Assembly (NCBI RefSeq): GCF_020667845.1
Contig: NZ_JAFMPQ010000049.1
Coordinates: 1 to 32,171 of the forward strand
Length of the DNA stretch: 32,171 bases
DNA from: Cognatishimia sp. F0-27
GTDB lineage: Bacteria > Pseudomonadota > Alphaproteobacteria > Rhodobacterales > Rhodobacteraceae
Direction of reading: 5' to 3'
Shown piece after piece: positions 15,398-23,231 of this stretch; within the stretch, counting starts at the first letter, position 1; the number at the start of each line of letters is the position of its first letter. The notes under the pieces are model-generated. The model was not told the DNA's origin, did no database searches, and saw nothing but the letters and a program-made list of their open reading frames with translations. A program made the translations under genes and the position numbers.

Positions 15398-16264
15398 ATG
15401 CACCAGCCCGAGATTTCCTTTGAGTTCTTCCCGCCGCGCAACATCGAGGCGACCTTCCGGCTCTGGGACACCGTGCAGGTGCTTGCGCCGCTCGACCCGC
15501 GCTTTGTCTCCGTGACCTACGGCGCCGGCGGCACGACACGTGACCTCACGCGCGAGGTGGTGGCGACGCTGCACAAGCATTCGGGCCTGCATACGGCTGC
15601 GCATCTGACCTGCGTGGACGCCACCCGGGCCGAAACGCTGGCCATTGCCCGTGATTTTGCCGAGGCCGGGGTGCGCGACATCGTTGCGCTGCGGGGCGAT
15701 CCGCCGAAGGGCTCCACCGGCTTCACGCCGCACCCCGAGGGGTTTGCGAGCTCGGTCGAGCTGATCGAAGCGCTGGCAGGTATCGGAGATTTCACCATCC
15801 GCGTCGGAGCCTATCCCGATGTGCATCCGGAAGCCGCCTCCGCACAGGCGGATATCGACTGGCTCAAGGCCAAGCGCGACGTCGGCGCCACCGAGGCGCT
15901 GACGCAGTTCTTCTTCGAGGCGGAAACCTTCTTTCGCTTTCGCGATGCCTGCGCCAAGGCCGGCCTTGAGGATTTTGTCACGCCGGGCATCCTGCCGATC
16001 GAGAACTGGACCGGCGCCGCGCGCTTTGCCAAGGCCTGTGGAACGCATATTCCGGCTTGGGTGTCGGATGCGTTCGAGAAGGCATTGCGGGATGACCGCG
16101 CCGACCTTCTTGCGACCGCGCTTTGCACCGAGCTGTGCTCCGAGTTGCTGGAAGGCGGGGTCGAGCGCTTGCATTTCTACACGCTGAACCGCCCCGAGCT
16201 GACCCGCGACGTGTGTTTTGCGTTGGGCGTCACGCCGGCGGTCAAGCTGGAACACGTGGCCTGA
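15398..16264 (+). CDS. metF: Methylenetetrahydrofolate reductase
   Basis: A 288-residue FAD-dependent enzyme that reduces 5,10-methylene-THF to 5-methyl-THF, supplying the methyl group for methionine synthesis. The family hallmarks are EISFEFFPPR (5-14), VTYGAGGTTR (45-54), HLTCVD (70-75), ALRGDPP (97-103), GAYPDVHPE (137-145) and FFFEAETFF (171-179), followed by the TPGILPI and HFYTLNR motifs. The length is normal for the bacterial single-domain form. The ATG at 15398 starts the conserved part; the frame is open back to about 15302 but that stretch is not conserved-looking. It is divergent from metR. Confidence 0.97.
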   Translation: MHQPEISFEFFPPRNIEATFRLWDTVQVLAPLDPRFVSVTYGAGGTTRDLTREVVATLHKHSGLHTAAHLTCVDATRAETLAIARDFAEAGVRDIVALRGDPPKGSTGFTPHPEGFASSVELIEALAGIGDFTIRVGAYPDVHPEAASAQADIDWLKAKRDVGATEALTQFFFEAETFFRFRDACAKAGLEDFVTPGILPIENWTGAARFAKACGTHIPAWVSDAFEKALRDDRADLLATALCTELCSELLEGGVERLHFYTLNRPELTRDVCFALGVTPAVKLEHVA

Positions 16265-16307
16265 GACGGCGTGCCGCTCGCGGGTGACCTCGGAATGATC
16301 CAAAGGC

Positions 16308-16322
16308 CGGGCCGGAGGCCCG
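16308..16322. terminator. Short hairpin between convergent metF and bhcR
   Basis: CGGGCC, a GGA triloop and GGCCCG form a 6-bp GC stem followed by ACTTATTTT on the plus strand. It is 44 nt past the metF stop, so it is a plausible weak terminator for metF. Confidence 0.55.
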
Positions 16323-16390
16323 ACTTATTTTCTGTGAGATGAGTATTTCTGGACAGAAGAAACCGGGAACGACGCCTGGCCGAGGCCCCT

Positions 16391-17206
16391 TCAAGTGGGT
16401 CCGCCGATGCGATGGGTGATATCGCGGGCCGCGGCAATCACATGATTTGCAATGCCGGCAATCGTGGATTGTGACACCCGCGCCGAGGGTCCCGAGACCG
16501 AGATTCCGGCGACCGCCTCACCATGCATGTCGAAGATCGGCGCCGCCACGCAACGCATGCCGACGCTCTTTTCCTCGTCATCCACCGCGTAGCCCCGCCG
16601 TTTTGCAAGCGCGAGATCGGCCAGCAGGGAATCGGGGTTTGGCAGGGTGTGGCGGGTAAAGCGTTCCTGCCCGTGGGCGTCGAGGATGTCGCGCACCTGC
16701 TCCGTCGGCATCTGCGCCAACAGGGCCTTGCCGATCCCCGAGGCGTGCATCGGCGACATGGTGCCCGGCGGAAAGAAGGCGCGGATGGTCTCGTGGGTTT
16801 CCACCTGGCTCAGAAAGAGCACCTGCCCGTTGCGCGCCACTGCGAGATTGGCAGTCTCACCAGTGGCGAGCATCAGCGCGCGCAGCGCGGGGCGGGCGTT
16901 TTCCACAAGAGCCGTGCGGCGCAGGAACCGGGATCCGATGCGAAACGCGCCCGCACCGATATGCCATGTCTGCTGGTCAGCTTCGAAATCCACGATATCG
17001 CGATGCGCAAGCGTGGTCAGCACCCGGTAGACCGTGGCCGGGCTCTGTTCGCAGGCCTGCGCGAGCTCGGTCAGGGTCATGGCGCCTTCGAGAGACAGCG
17101 TTTCCAGCACCATCATGGCGCGGTCCAACGCTTTTATGCGGGTTTGCTCGGACGTGTCGACCCATCCGCGCGGGCGGCCACGCTTGCGCGATTCCGTCGA
17201 TTCCAT
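16391..17206 (-). CDS. bhcR: IclR-family regulator of the beta-hydroxyaspartate cycle
   Basis: A 271-residue IclR-type regulator with a winged HTH at about 24-85 (KALDRAMMVLETL, then TLTELAQACEQSPATVYRVL) and the IclR effector domain from about 95 to the end (ETANLAVARNGQVLFLSQ, GIGKALLAQ, VAGISVSGPS). It is divergent from bhcABCD, as in Paracoccus, where BhcR controls the pathway in response to glyoxylate. AT-rich DNA with two GAAA-N5-TTTC palindromes separates the two starts. The symbol rests on context plus family. Confidence 0.92.
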   Translation of the reverse strand: MESTESRKRGRPRGWVDTSEQTRIKALDRAMMVLETLSLEGAMTLTELAQACEQSPATVYRVLTTLAHRDIVDFEADQQTWHIGAGAFRIGSRFLRRTALVENARPALRALMLATGETANLAVARNGQVLFLSQVETHETIRAFFPPGTMSPMHASGIGKALLAQMPTEQVRDILDAHGQERFTRHTLPNPDSLLADLALAKRRGYAVDDEEKSVGMRCVAAPIFDMHGEAVAGISVSGPSARVSQSTIAGIANHVIAAARDITHRIGGPT

Positions 17207-17225
17207 GCCAAGGCTCCCGATTAAC

Positions 17226-17238
17226 GAAATTCCATTTC
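17226..17238. promoter_or_regulatory. Candidate BhcR operator, site 1
   Basis: GAAAT-TCC-ATTTC is a perfect inverted repeat lying 20 bp upstream of the bhcR start. Its spacing and sequence resemble the E. coli IclR box (TGGAAATNATTTCCA). An overlapping TTTCA-CTGAA-TGAAA repeat lies at 17235-17249. Confidence 0.6.
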
Positions 17239-17297
17239 ACTGAATGAAAAAACTTAAACTCAATAAATGCAACAGTTTTTCGCGATAATCCGTTTAT

Positions 17298-17310
17298 GAA
17301 AAAACATTTC
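17298..17310. promoter_or_regulatory. Candidate BhcR operator, site 2
   Basis: GAAA-AAACA-TTTC repeats the GAAA-N5-TTTC architecture of site 1, centred 72 bp away and 66 bp before the bhcA start. Two similarly built sites about seven helical turns apart would suit an IclR-type tetramer. GATAAT at 17284-17289 is a possible -10 nearby. Confidence 0.55.
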
Positions 17311-17375
17311 GCAAAAATAGACGCCGCCAGAGGCAAGGGGCTATACCTGCTTTCAGACCAGAGGAGGCCCGCCCC

Positions 17376-18566
17376 ATGAGCTTGCAGAACCCCGTTTTCA
17401 TTCCCGGCCCCACGAACATTCCCGAGGCCATTCGCAAGGCCTGTGACATGCCGACGATCGACCACCGGTCGCCGATGTTTGCACAGATCCTGCATCCGGC
17501 CCTCGCCGGGGTGCGTGACGTTATGGGACAGTCCCAGGGCGAGACGTTCATCTTTCCGGCCTCCGGGACCGGCGGTTGGGAGAGCGCGATCGCCAACACG
17601 CTCAGCCCCGGAGATACCGTGCTGGCTGCGCGCAACGGCATGTTCAGCCACAAGTGGATCGACATGTGCCAGCGCTTCGGCCTCGAGGTGATCCAGGTCG
17701 ATGTCGCCTGGGGCCTCGGACTTCCCGTGGACCAGTTCGAAGAGATCCTGCGCGCCGACACGGCTGGCAAGATCAAGGCGGTTCTGGCCACGCATAACGA
17801 GACAGCCACCGGCGTCGTCTCCGACATTGCCGGGCTGCGCCGCGCGATGAATGCCGCAAGCCATGACGCGTTGCTTCTGGTGGACGGTGTGAGTTCGATA
17901 GGCTCGATGCCCTTCGCCTTTGACGATTGGGCGGTGGACGTGGCCGTGACGGGCTCGCAGAAAGGCTTCATGCTGCCGGCGGGGCTGGCGATTGTCGGCT
18001 TTTCGGAAAAGGCGGTTGCGGCATCGAAAACCGCCGGCTTGCCGCGGACGTTCTTCTCGATCGACGACATGCGCAAAGGCTATGCCGCCAATGCCTATCC
18101 CTATACCCCGGCCGTCGGGCTGATGAACGGGTTGAAACACGCGACCGAGATGCTGCTGGAGGAAGGCATGGACGCGGTCTATGCCCGCCATGCCCGCATC
18201 GCCTCCGGCGTGCGCGCCGCCGTCGGGGCGTGGGGGCTGTCGCTTTGTGCGCAGGCGCCGGAGCTCTACTCCAACACCGTGACTGCGATCCGCACACCCG
18301 AAGGCTTCAACGCGTCGCGAATCGTCGAACATGCGGCAACGCAATATGGTATGGCTTTCGGCACCGGGCTTGGCGACGTGGCCGGCAAGGTGTTCCGCAT
18401 CGGCCATCTCGGCTCGATGACGGACGCGATGGCGCTGTCCGGCATCGCCGTTGCGGAGATGGTGATGACGGATCTCGGGCTGGACATTACCCTCGGCTCG
18501 GGTGTCGCCGCAGCTCAGGGGGTTTACCGGCAAGGCGCAACGGCAACACGGATGGCAGCGGAATGA
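17376..18566 (+). CDS. bhcA: Aspartate-glyoxylate aminotransferase
   Basis: A 396-residue class V PLP aminotransferase. It transfers the amino group of L-aspartate to glyoxylate, giving glycine and oxaloacetate, the net product step of the beta-hydroxyaspartate cycle. Signature segments are FIPGPTNIPEA (8-18), TIDHRSPMF (27-35), PASGTGGWES (61-70), the aspartate in LLVDGVSSIG (167-176) and the Schiff-base K196 in GSQKGFMLP. GGAGG lies 8 nt before the ATG. It is first in the order bhcA-B-C-D, and its stop overlaps the bhcB start (ATGA). Without the cluster it could be called a generic alanine/serine-glyoxylate aminotransferase. Confidence 0.96.
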   Translation: MSLQNPVFIPGPTNIPEAIRKACDMPTIDHRSPMFAQILHPALAGVRDVMGQSQGETFIFPASGTGGWESAIANTLSPGDTVLAARNGMFSHKWIDMCQRFGLEVIQVDVAWGLGLPVDQFEEILRADTAGKIKAVLATHNETATGVVSDIAGLRRAMNAASHDALLLVDGVSSIGSMPFAFDDWAVDVAVTGSQKGFMLPAGLAIVGFSEKAVAASKTAGLPRTFFSIDDMRKGYAANAYPYTPAVGLMNGLKHATEMLLEEGMDAVYARHARIASGVRAAVGAWGLSLCAQAPELYSNTVTAIRTPEGFNASRIVEHAATQYGMAFGTGLGDVAGKVFRIGHLGSMTDAMALSGIAVAEMVMTDLGLDITLGSGVAAAQGVYRQGATATRMAAE

Positions 18567-19534
18567 AAGACATGACCTCAACCCTCCCGACCTATGAAGA
18601 CATGCTGGCCGCCCATGAGCGGATCAGACCCTATATCCACCGCACGCCGGTTCTGACCTCGTCTTACCTCAACGACCTGACCGGGGCGGAGCTGTTTTTC
18701 AAATGCGAGAACTTCCAGAAAGCCGGCGCTTTCAAGGTGCGTGGCGCGTCGAACGCGGTCTTTGGCCTGTCCGACGAGATGGCCAGCAAAGGCGTGGCGA
18801 CCCACAGTTCGGGCAACCATGCGTTGTCGCTCAGCTATGCGGCCGGGCGGCGGGGCATCCCCTGTCACGTAGTGATGCCCAGAACTGCGCCACAAGCCAA
18901 GAAGGACGCCGTGCGGGGCTATGGCGGCATCATTACCGAGTGTGAGCCCTCCACCACGTCGCGCGAAGCCGTCTTTGCCGAGGTCGAGGCAGAAACCGGC
19001 GCCGAATTCGTGCACCCCTATAACGACCCGCGCGTGATCGCGGGACAAGGGACCTGCTCGAAGGAGTTGATGGAACAGACCGACGGTCTGGATGCGGTGA
19101 TCGCGCCCATCGGTGGCGGCGGTATGGTGTCGGGCACCTGCCTGACGCTGTCCACCCTGGCCCCGGAGGTCGAAATCTACGCCGCCGAGCCCGAGCAGGC
19201 CGATGACGCCTATCGCAGCTTCAAGGCCGGCCACATCATTGCCGATGACGCGCCCAACACGATTGCCGACGGGTTGAAAGTGCCACTCAAAGAAAACACG
19301 TGGCACTTTGTGAGCAACCATGTGACCGATATCCTGACCGCCTCGGAAGACGAGATCGTGGCCGCGATGAAACTGACATGGCAACGCATGAAGATCGTGA
19401 TGGAGGCGTCCTGCGCTCCGCCGCTGGCGACGATCCTGAAGAACCCGGACGTGTTCCGTGGCAAGCGCGTCGGCGTCATCATCACCGGCGGCAATGTCGA
19501 CCTCGACAAGCTGCCGTGGGTCGTCGGCTACTGA
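18563..19534 (+). CDS. bhcB: Beta-hydroxyaspartate dehydratase
   Basis: A 323-residue fold-type II PLP enzyme of the serine racemase/threonine dehydratase family. In the cycle it dehydrates (2R,3S)-beta-hydroxyaspartate to iminosuccinate. K58 in GAFKVRGASN forms the Schiff base, S83 lies in HSSGNH, and GGGGMVSG (184-191) binds the cofactor phosphate. No C-terminal ACT domain is present, as expected for the racemase-like branch. The ATG overlaps the bhcA stop; a second in-frame ATG is three codons later (18572). Confidence 0.96.
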   Translation: MKDMTSTLPTYEDMLAAHERIRPYIHRTPVLTSSYLNDLTGAELFFKCENFQKAGAFKVRGASNAVFGLSDEMASKGVATHSSGNHALSLSYAAGRRGIPCHVVMPRTAPQAKKDAVRGYGGIITECEPSTTSREAVFAEVEAETGAEFVHPYNDPRVIAGQGTCSKELMEQTDGLDAVIAPIGGGGMVSGTCLTLSTLAPEVEIYAAEPEQADDAYRSFKAGHIIADDAPNTIADGLKVPLKENTWHFVSNHVTDILTASEDEIVAAMKLTWQRMKIVMEASCAPPLATILKNPDVFRGKRVGVIITGGNVDLDKLPWVVGY

Positions 19535-19624
19535 GCCCTCGCCCCGCCCTCCCTGGCGTGTCTCGGCCCGGCCGGCACGCCCTTCGCAATCCATGACCAA
19601 ATTGCCTCCCGAAGGAGAATAGCC

Positions 19625-20788
19625 ATGAAAGACCTCGGCACCCTCGATCAATACGAAGTGGGCTACGACATTCCCGCCCTGCCCGGAATGGACGAAGCCG
19701 ATGTGCAGACCCCCTGCCTCGTGTTGGACCTCGATGCGCTGGAGCGCAACATCAAGAAAATGGGCGATTACGCCAAGGCCCACGGCATGCGCCATCGCGT
19801 GCATGGCAAGATGCACAAATCCGTGGACGTGGCAAAGCTTCAGGTGGAGCTGGGCGGTGCCTGTGGCGTCTGCTGCCAGAAGGTCTCCGAGGCGGAAGTC
19901 TTTGCCCGTGGCGGCATCAAGGACGTGCTGGTGTCCAACCAGGTGCGCGAACCCGCCAAGATCGATCGCCTCGCCCGCATGCCCAAGCTCGGGGCGCGCA
20001 CGATCTGCTGCGTCGACGAAGTCGCGAATGTGGCTGACCTCTCCGCCGCTGCCCAGAAGCATGGGACCGAAATCGAGTGTCTCGTGGAAATCGACTGTGG
20101 CGCGGGCCGCTGTGGTGTCACCACAACTCCCGCAGTGATCGAGATCGCCAAGGCCATTGATGCCGCTCCCGGCCTCAAATTCGCCGGGATCCAGGCCTAT
20201 CAGGGCGCGATGCAGCACATGGACAGCTATGAGGACCGCAAGGCCAAGGTCGACATCGCCATCGGCATGGTGCGCGACGCGGTCGACGGTCTGAAAGCCG
20301 AAGGTCTCGACTGTGACATCGTCGGCGGCGGGGGCACCGGCTCTTACTATTTCGAGAGCAATTCCGGCGTCTATAACGAGCTCCAGTGCGGCTCCTACGC
20401 GTTCATGGATGCCGATTACGGCCGCATCCTCGACAAGGACGGCAAGCGCATCGACCAGGGCGAGTGGGAAAACGCGCTCTTCCTGCTCACCTCCGTGATG
20501 AGCCACGCCAAGGCCGACAAGGCCATCGTCGATGCCGGCCTGAAGGCCCAGTCCGTGGACAGCGGCCTGCCGTTCATCTTCGGCCGCACGGATGTGGAAT
20601 ACGTCAAATGCTCGGACGAGCATGGCGTTGTGGCGGACCCGGATGGCGTTCTCAAGGTCAATGACAAGCTCAAGCTGGTCCCCGGCCATTGCGACCCGAC
20701 CTGCAACGTGCATGACTGGTATGTCGGCCTGCGCGGCGGCAAGGTCGAAACGGTTTGGCCGGTCTCGGCCCGCGGCAAAGCCTACTGA
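19625..20788 (+). CDS. bhcC: Beta-hydroxyaspartate aldolase
   Basis: A 387-residue fold-type III PLP enzyme of the D-threonine aldolase family. It joins glycine and glyoxylate to give (2R,3S)-beta-hydroxyaspartate. The N-terminal barrel carries TPCLVLDLDALERNI (29-43) and the PLP lysine K62 in VHGKMHKS. The C-terminal domain holds the divalent-metal site H355/D357 in PGHCDPTCNVHDW. GAAGGAG lies 8 nt before the ATG. A strong GC hairpin and a dispersed repeat separate it from bhcD. Confidence 0.96.
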   Translation: MKDLGTLDQYEVGYDIPALPGMDEADVQTPCLVLDLDALERNIKKMGDYAKAHGMRHRVHGKMHKSVDVAKLQVELGGACGVCCQKVSEAEVFARGGIKDVLVSNQVREPAKIDRLARMPKLGARTICCVDEVANVADLSAAAQKHGTEIECLVEIDCGAGRCGVTTTPAVIEIAKAIDAAPGLKFAGIQAYQGAMQHMDSYEDRKAKVDIAIGMVRDAVDGLKAEGLDCDIVGGGGTGSYYFESNSGVYNELQCGSYAFMDADYGRILDKDGKRIDQGEWENALFLLTSVMSHAKADKAIVDAGLKAQSVDSGLPFIFGRTDVEYVKCSDEHGVVADPDGVLKVNDKLKLVPGHCDPTCNVHDWYVGLRGGKVETVWPVSARGKAY

Positions 20789-20801
20789 GCAGGGAATAAA
20801 C

Positions 20802-20831
20802 GGCGCGCGGCCACAATCCCGGCCGCGCGTC
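20802..20831 (+). terminator. Strong GC hairpin directly after bhcC
   Basis: CGCGCGGCC (20804-20812), an ACAATCCC loop and GGCCGCGCG (20821-20829) form a perfect 9-bp stem, extendable by a G-U and a G-C pair to 20802-20831. It begins 14 nt after the bhcC stop and has no T-run. It may attenuate or stabilise the bhcABC transcript. Confidence 0.6.
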
Positions 20832-20972
20832 CACACCCCGCGCGCGCTCAGACCCCAAAGCACGACGCGCGAGCGCGCACAAAGTCGCGGCCCGGCACGC
20901 ATCACGACCTCTGACGGCACGCGGCCCCGCACAAGACCCAAGCTGCACGCACAACAATCCGCGCGACCACCG

Positions 20973-21019
20973 TTTCTTTGGGCCAAAAATATCCCGGGGG
21001 TCCGGGGGCAGCGCCCCCG
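20973..21019. repeat. Dispersed intergenic hairpin element, copy 1
   Basis: TTTCTTTGGGCC, four bases (AAAA) and ATATCCCGGGG are followed by the stem CGGGGGC-AGC-GCCCCCG (21003-21019). The same head and a similar hairpin recur at 30865-30914. I recall this sequence as abundant after genes in Rhodobacteraceae. Here it lies inside the bhc gene set, in the 311-bp gap between bhcC and bhcD; the gap holds no gene. Confidence 0.85.
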
Positions 21020-21099
21020 CCCGTCTCCCCAAGCGTGGAACGGTTCAGGGCCCCGGCCGCGACAGACTTCACAAGACCCACAGACCAAGGACTTACGCA

Positions 21100-22110
21100 A
21101 TGAACGCCGAAGGGACCACCATGACAGGCACCGCAGCAAACACCGTGACCATCGTGCCCGAAAGCGAAATCGCCGGGCTGATGGACGCCGCCTCCGCGTT
21201 TGACGCGGTCGAAGCCACCTTTGCGGCCATGGCCTCGGGGGATGCCTACAACTTCCCTGTCATCCGCGAGGCGATCGGCCATGAAGACGCGCTTTACGGA
21301 TTCAAATCCGGCTTTGACCGCAAGGCCCTCGCGCTGGGGTTGAAATCCGGCGGCTACTGGCCCGGCAACGAGGCGCGCGGCCTGACCAACCACCAATCCA
21401 CCGTGATCCTGTTCGACGCCGATACCGGTCGCGTCAAGGCGCTGGTGGGCGGCAATCTTCTGACCGCACTGCGCACCGCTGCCGCCTCCGCCGTGTCGAT
21501 CAAGCACCTTGCGCGCCCGGACTCGAAAGTGCTCGGCATGATCGGCGCCGGTCACCAATCGGCCTTCCAGATGCGCGCCGCCTGCGCCCAGCGGGATTTC
21601 GAAAAGGTCGTCGGCTGGAACTACCATCCCGAGATGCTCTCCCGCCTCGAAGACACCGCCAAGGAGCTCGGCCTGCCCTTCGAGGCGGTCTCGCTCGAAG
21701 AGCTCGGCGCGCAGGCGGACGTGATCATCACCATCACCTCCTCGCACGAGGCCCAACTCATGGCCGACTGGGTCCGTCCCGGCACCCATATCGCCTGCAT
21801 GGGCACCGACACCAAGGGCAAGCAGGAGGTCGACGCGGCGCTCCTGGCGAAAGCGGTCGTGTGTACGGACGAAATCGCGCAATCCACAACCATCGGCGAA
21901 GCCCAGCACGCCGTCGCCCAGAACCTGATCACCGCCGCCGACATCACCGAGATCGGGGCCGTGATCAACGGCAGCCATGCCGGGCGCACAAGTGCCGATC
22001 AGATCACGCTCTTCGACGGCACCGGCGTCGGGCTTCAGGATCTGGCCGTTGCGGCGAAAGTCGTTGATCTGGCACGGGAAAAGGGTGTGGCCCAGTCGGT
22101 TCTTTTCTGA
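21100..22110 (+). CDS. bhcD: Iminosuccinate reductase
   Basis: A 336-residue member of the ornithine cyclodeaminase/mu-crystallin family. It reduces iminosuccinate to L-aspartate with NADH, closing the beta-hydroxyaspartate cycle. Key parts are the substrate region YGFKSG (66-71) and LGLKSGGYWPGN (79-90), STVILFDADTG (100-110), TALRTAAASAVS (121-132), and the Rossmann motif GMIGAGHQSAFQ (145-156) followed by VVGWNYHP. The first ATG has AGGA 8 nt upstream; a second at 21121 has GAAGGG 6 nt upstream. Unlike bhcA-B-C it is separated by 311 bp, so it may have its own promoter. Confidence 0.94.
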   Translation: MNAEGTTMTGTAANTVTIVPESEIAGLMDAASAFDAVEATFAAMASGDAYNFPVIREAIGHEDALYGFKSGFDRKALALGLKSGGYWPGNEARGLTNHQSTVILFDADTGRVKALVGGNLLTALRTAAASAVSIKHLARPDSKVLGMIGAGHQSAFQMRAACAQRDFEKVVGWNYHPEMLSRLEDTAKELGLPFEAVSLEELGAQADVIITITSSHEAQLMADWVRPGTHIACMGTDTKGKQEVDAALLAKAVVCTDEIAQSTTIGEAQHAVAQNLITAADITEIGAVINGSHAGRTSADQITLFDGTGVGLQDLAVAAKVVDLAREKGVAQSVLF

Positions 22111-22189
22111 GGCAGCCGCGCAAGTCCGGGGCCGCCGCAGGCGCCGTGACCACATTGCGCTCCGGCTGCCAACGACACACCGCGCGCCA

Positions 22190-23104
22190 TCATCCCGGTG
22201 GCGCGCGCTTGACCAGACCAAGACGCGCGCGCACCACCTCGGGCCCCATGACCCGCGCACCCATCCGCTCGACGATCCCCACCGCGCGCTCCACAAGCTG
22301 CGCATTGGTGGCCAACACCCCCTTGTCGAGCCAGAGATTGTCCTCCAAGCCAACCCGCACATGGCCGCCCGCAAGCACCGCCGCGGCCACATAGGCCATC
22401 TGGTTGCGTCCCAGCGAAAACGCCGAAAACGTCCAGTCGTGCGGCACATTGGCCACCATCGCCATAAAGGTGTGCATGTCATTCGGCGCGCCCCACGGCA
22501 CCCCCATGCAAAGCTGCACCAGCGCCGGCGCATCGAGCACCCCCTCTTCGACCAACTGCCTGGCAAACCACAGATGCCCGGTGTCAAACGCCTCGATCTC
22601 GGGCTTGACGCCAAGCGCCGTCATCCGCGCCCCCATCGCCCGCAACATGCCCGGCGTGTTGGTCATCACGTAATCGGCCTCGGCAAAATTCATCGTGCCG
22701 CAATCAAGCGTGCAGATCTCCGGCAGGCACGCCGCCACATGCGCGACGCGCGCCTCCGCCCCGATCATGTCCGTGCTCGCCTCCTGTAACGGCAAGGGCG
22801 CCTCCACCGGGCCAAACACCATGTCACCGCCCATCCCCGCCGTGAGGTTCAACACCACATCGACCTCCGCACCGCGGATCCGGTCGGTCACTTCCCGGTA
22901 AAGCCCAAGGTCGCGCGAGGGCGCGCCGGTCTCGGGGTCGCGCACATGGCAATGCACAATCGCGGCCCCCGCCTTGGCGGCGTCAATGGCGGATGCGGCA
23001 ATCTCGGCTGGCGCGCGCGGCACATGCGGGCTGCGATCCTGCGTGCCGCCCGATCCGGTCACGGCACAGGTGATGAACACCTCCTGGGTCATGGTCAAAG
23101 GCAT
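22190..23104 (-). CDS. BKACE-family beta-keto acid cleavage enzyme (DUF849)
   Basis: A 304-residue zinc enzyme of the BKACE (3-keto-5-aminohexanoate cleavage) family. It condenses a beta-keto acid with acetyl-CoA and cleaves it to acetoacetyl-CoA and a shortened product. The zinc ligands H51/H53 (HCHVRDPETG) and E254 (GLEDNLW) and the GTMNF (136-140) and DTGHLW (174-179) segments are present. Its resemblance to the dehydrocarnitine-cleaving branch, plus the CaiD-like neighbour, suggests 3-dehydrocarnitine to glycine betaine plus acetoacetyl-CoA. No carnitine 3-dehydrogenase is nearby, so the substrate remains inferred. A second ATG lies four codons in. Confidence 0.88.
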   Translation of the reverse strand: MPLTMTQEVFITCAVTGSGGTQDRSPHVPRAPAEIAASAIDAAKAGAAIVHCHVRDPETGAPSRDLGLYREVTDRIRGAEVDVVLNLTAGMGGDMVFGPVEAPLPLQEASTDMIGAEARVAHVAACLPEICTLDCGTMNFAEADYVMTNTPGMLRAMGARMTALGVKPEIEAFDTGHLWFARQLVEEGVLDAPALVQLCMGVPWGAPNDMHTFMAMVANVPHDWTFSAFSLGRNQMAYVAAAVLAGGHVRVGLEDNLWLDKGVLATNAQLVERAVGIVERMGARVMGPEVVRARLGLVKRAPPG

Positions 23105-23231
23105 GGAAAACGCTTTCTCTTGTGTGGACTGGTGTCAAAAGCCGCGCGCCAAAGCGCCGCCCGTGGATCAGGCGACAGGCGGGATGGCGGGCGGGGCGAT
23201 CCGCGCTCTGCGCGGGAGCGGCGCATCGCCA

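Noticed and set aside
18578-21139. 853-codon minus-strand open frame opposite bhcB and bhcC
   Set aside because: It is a shadow of strongly biased codons in real plus-strand genes, with no recognisable domain.
23201-23215. CCGCGC-TCT-GCGCGG stem between the BKACE and CaiD-like genes
   Set aside because: Short, in very GC-rich sequence where such stems arise by chance, with no T-run.
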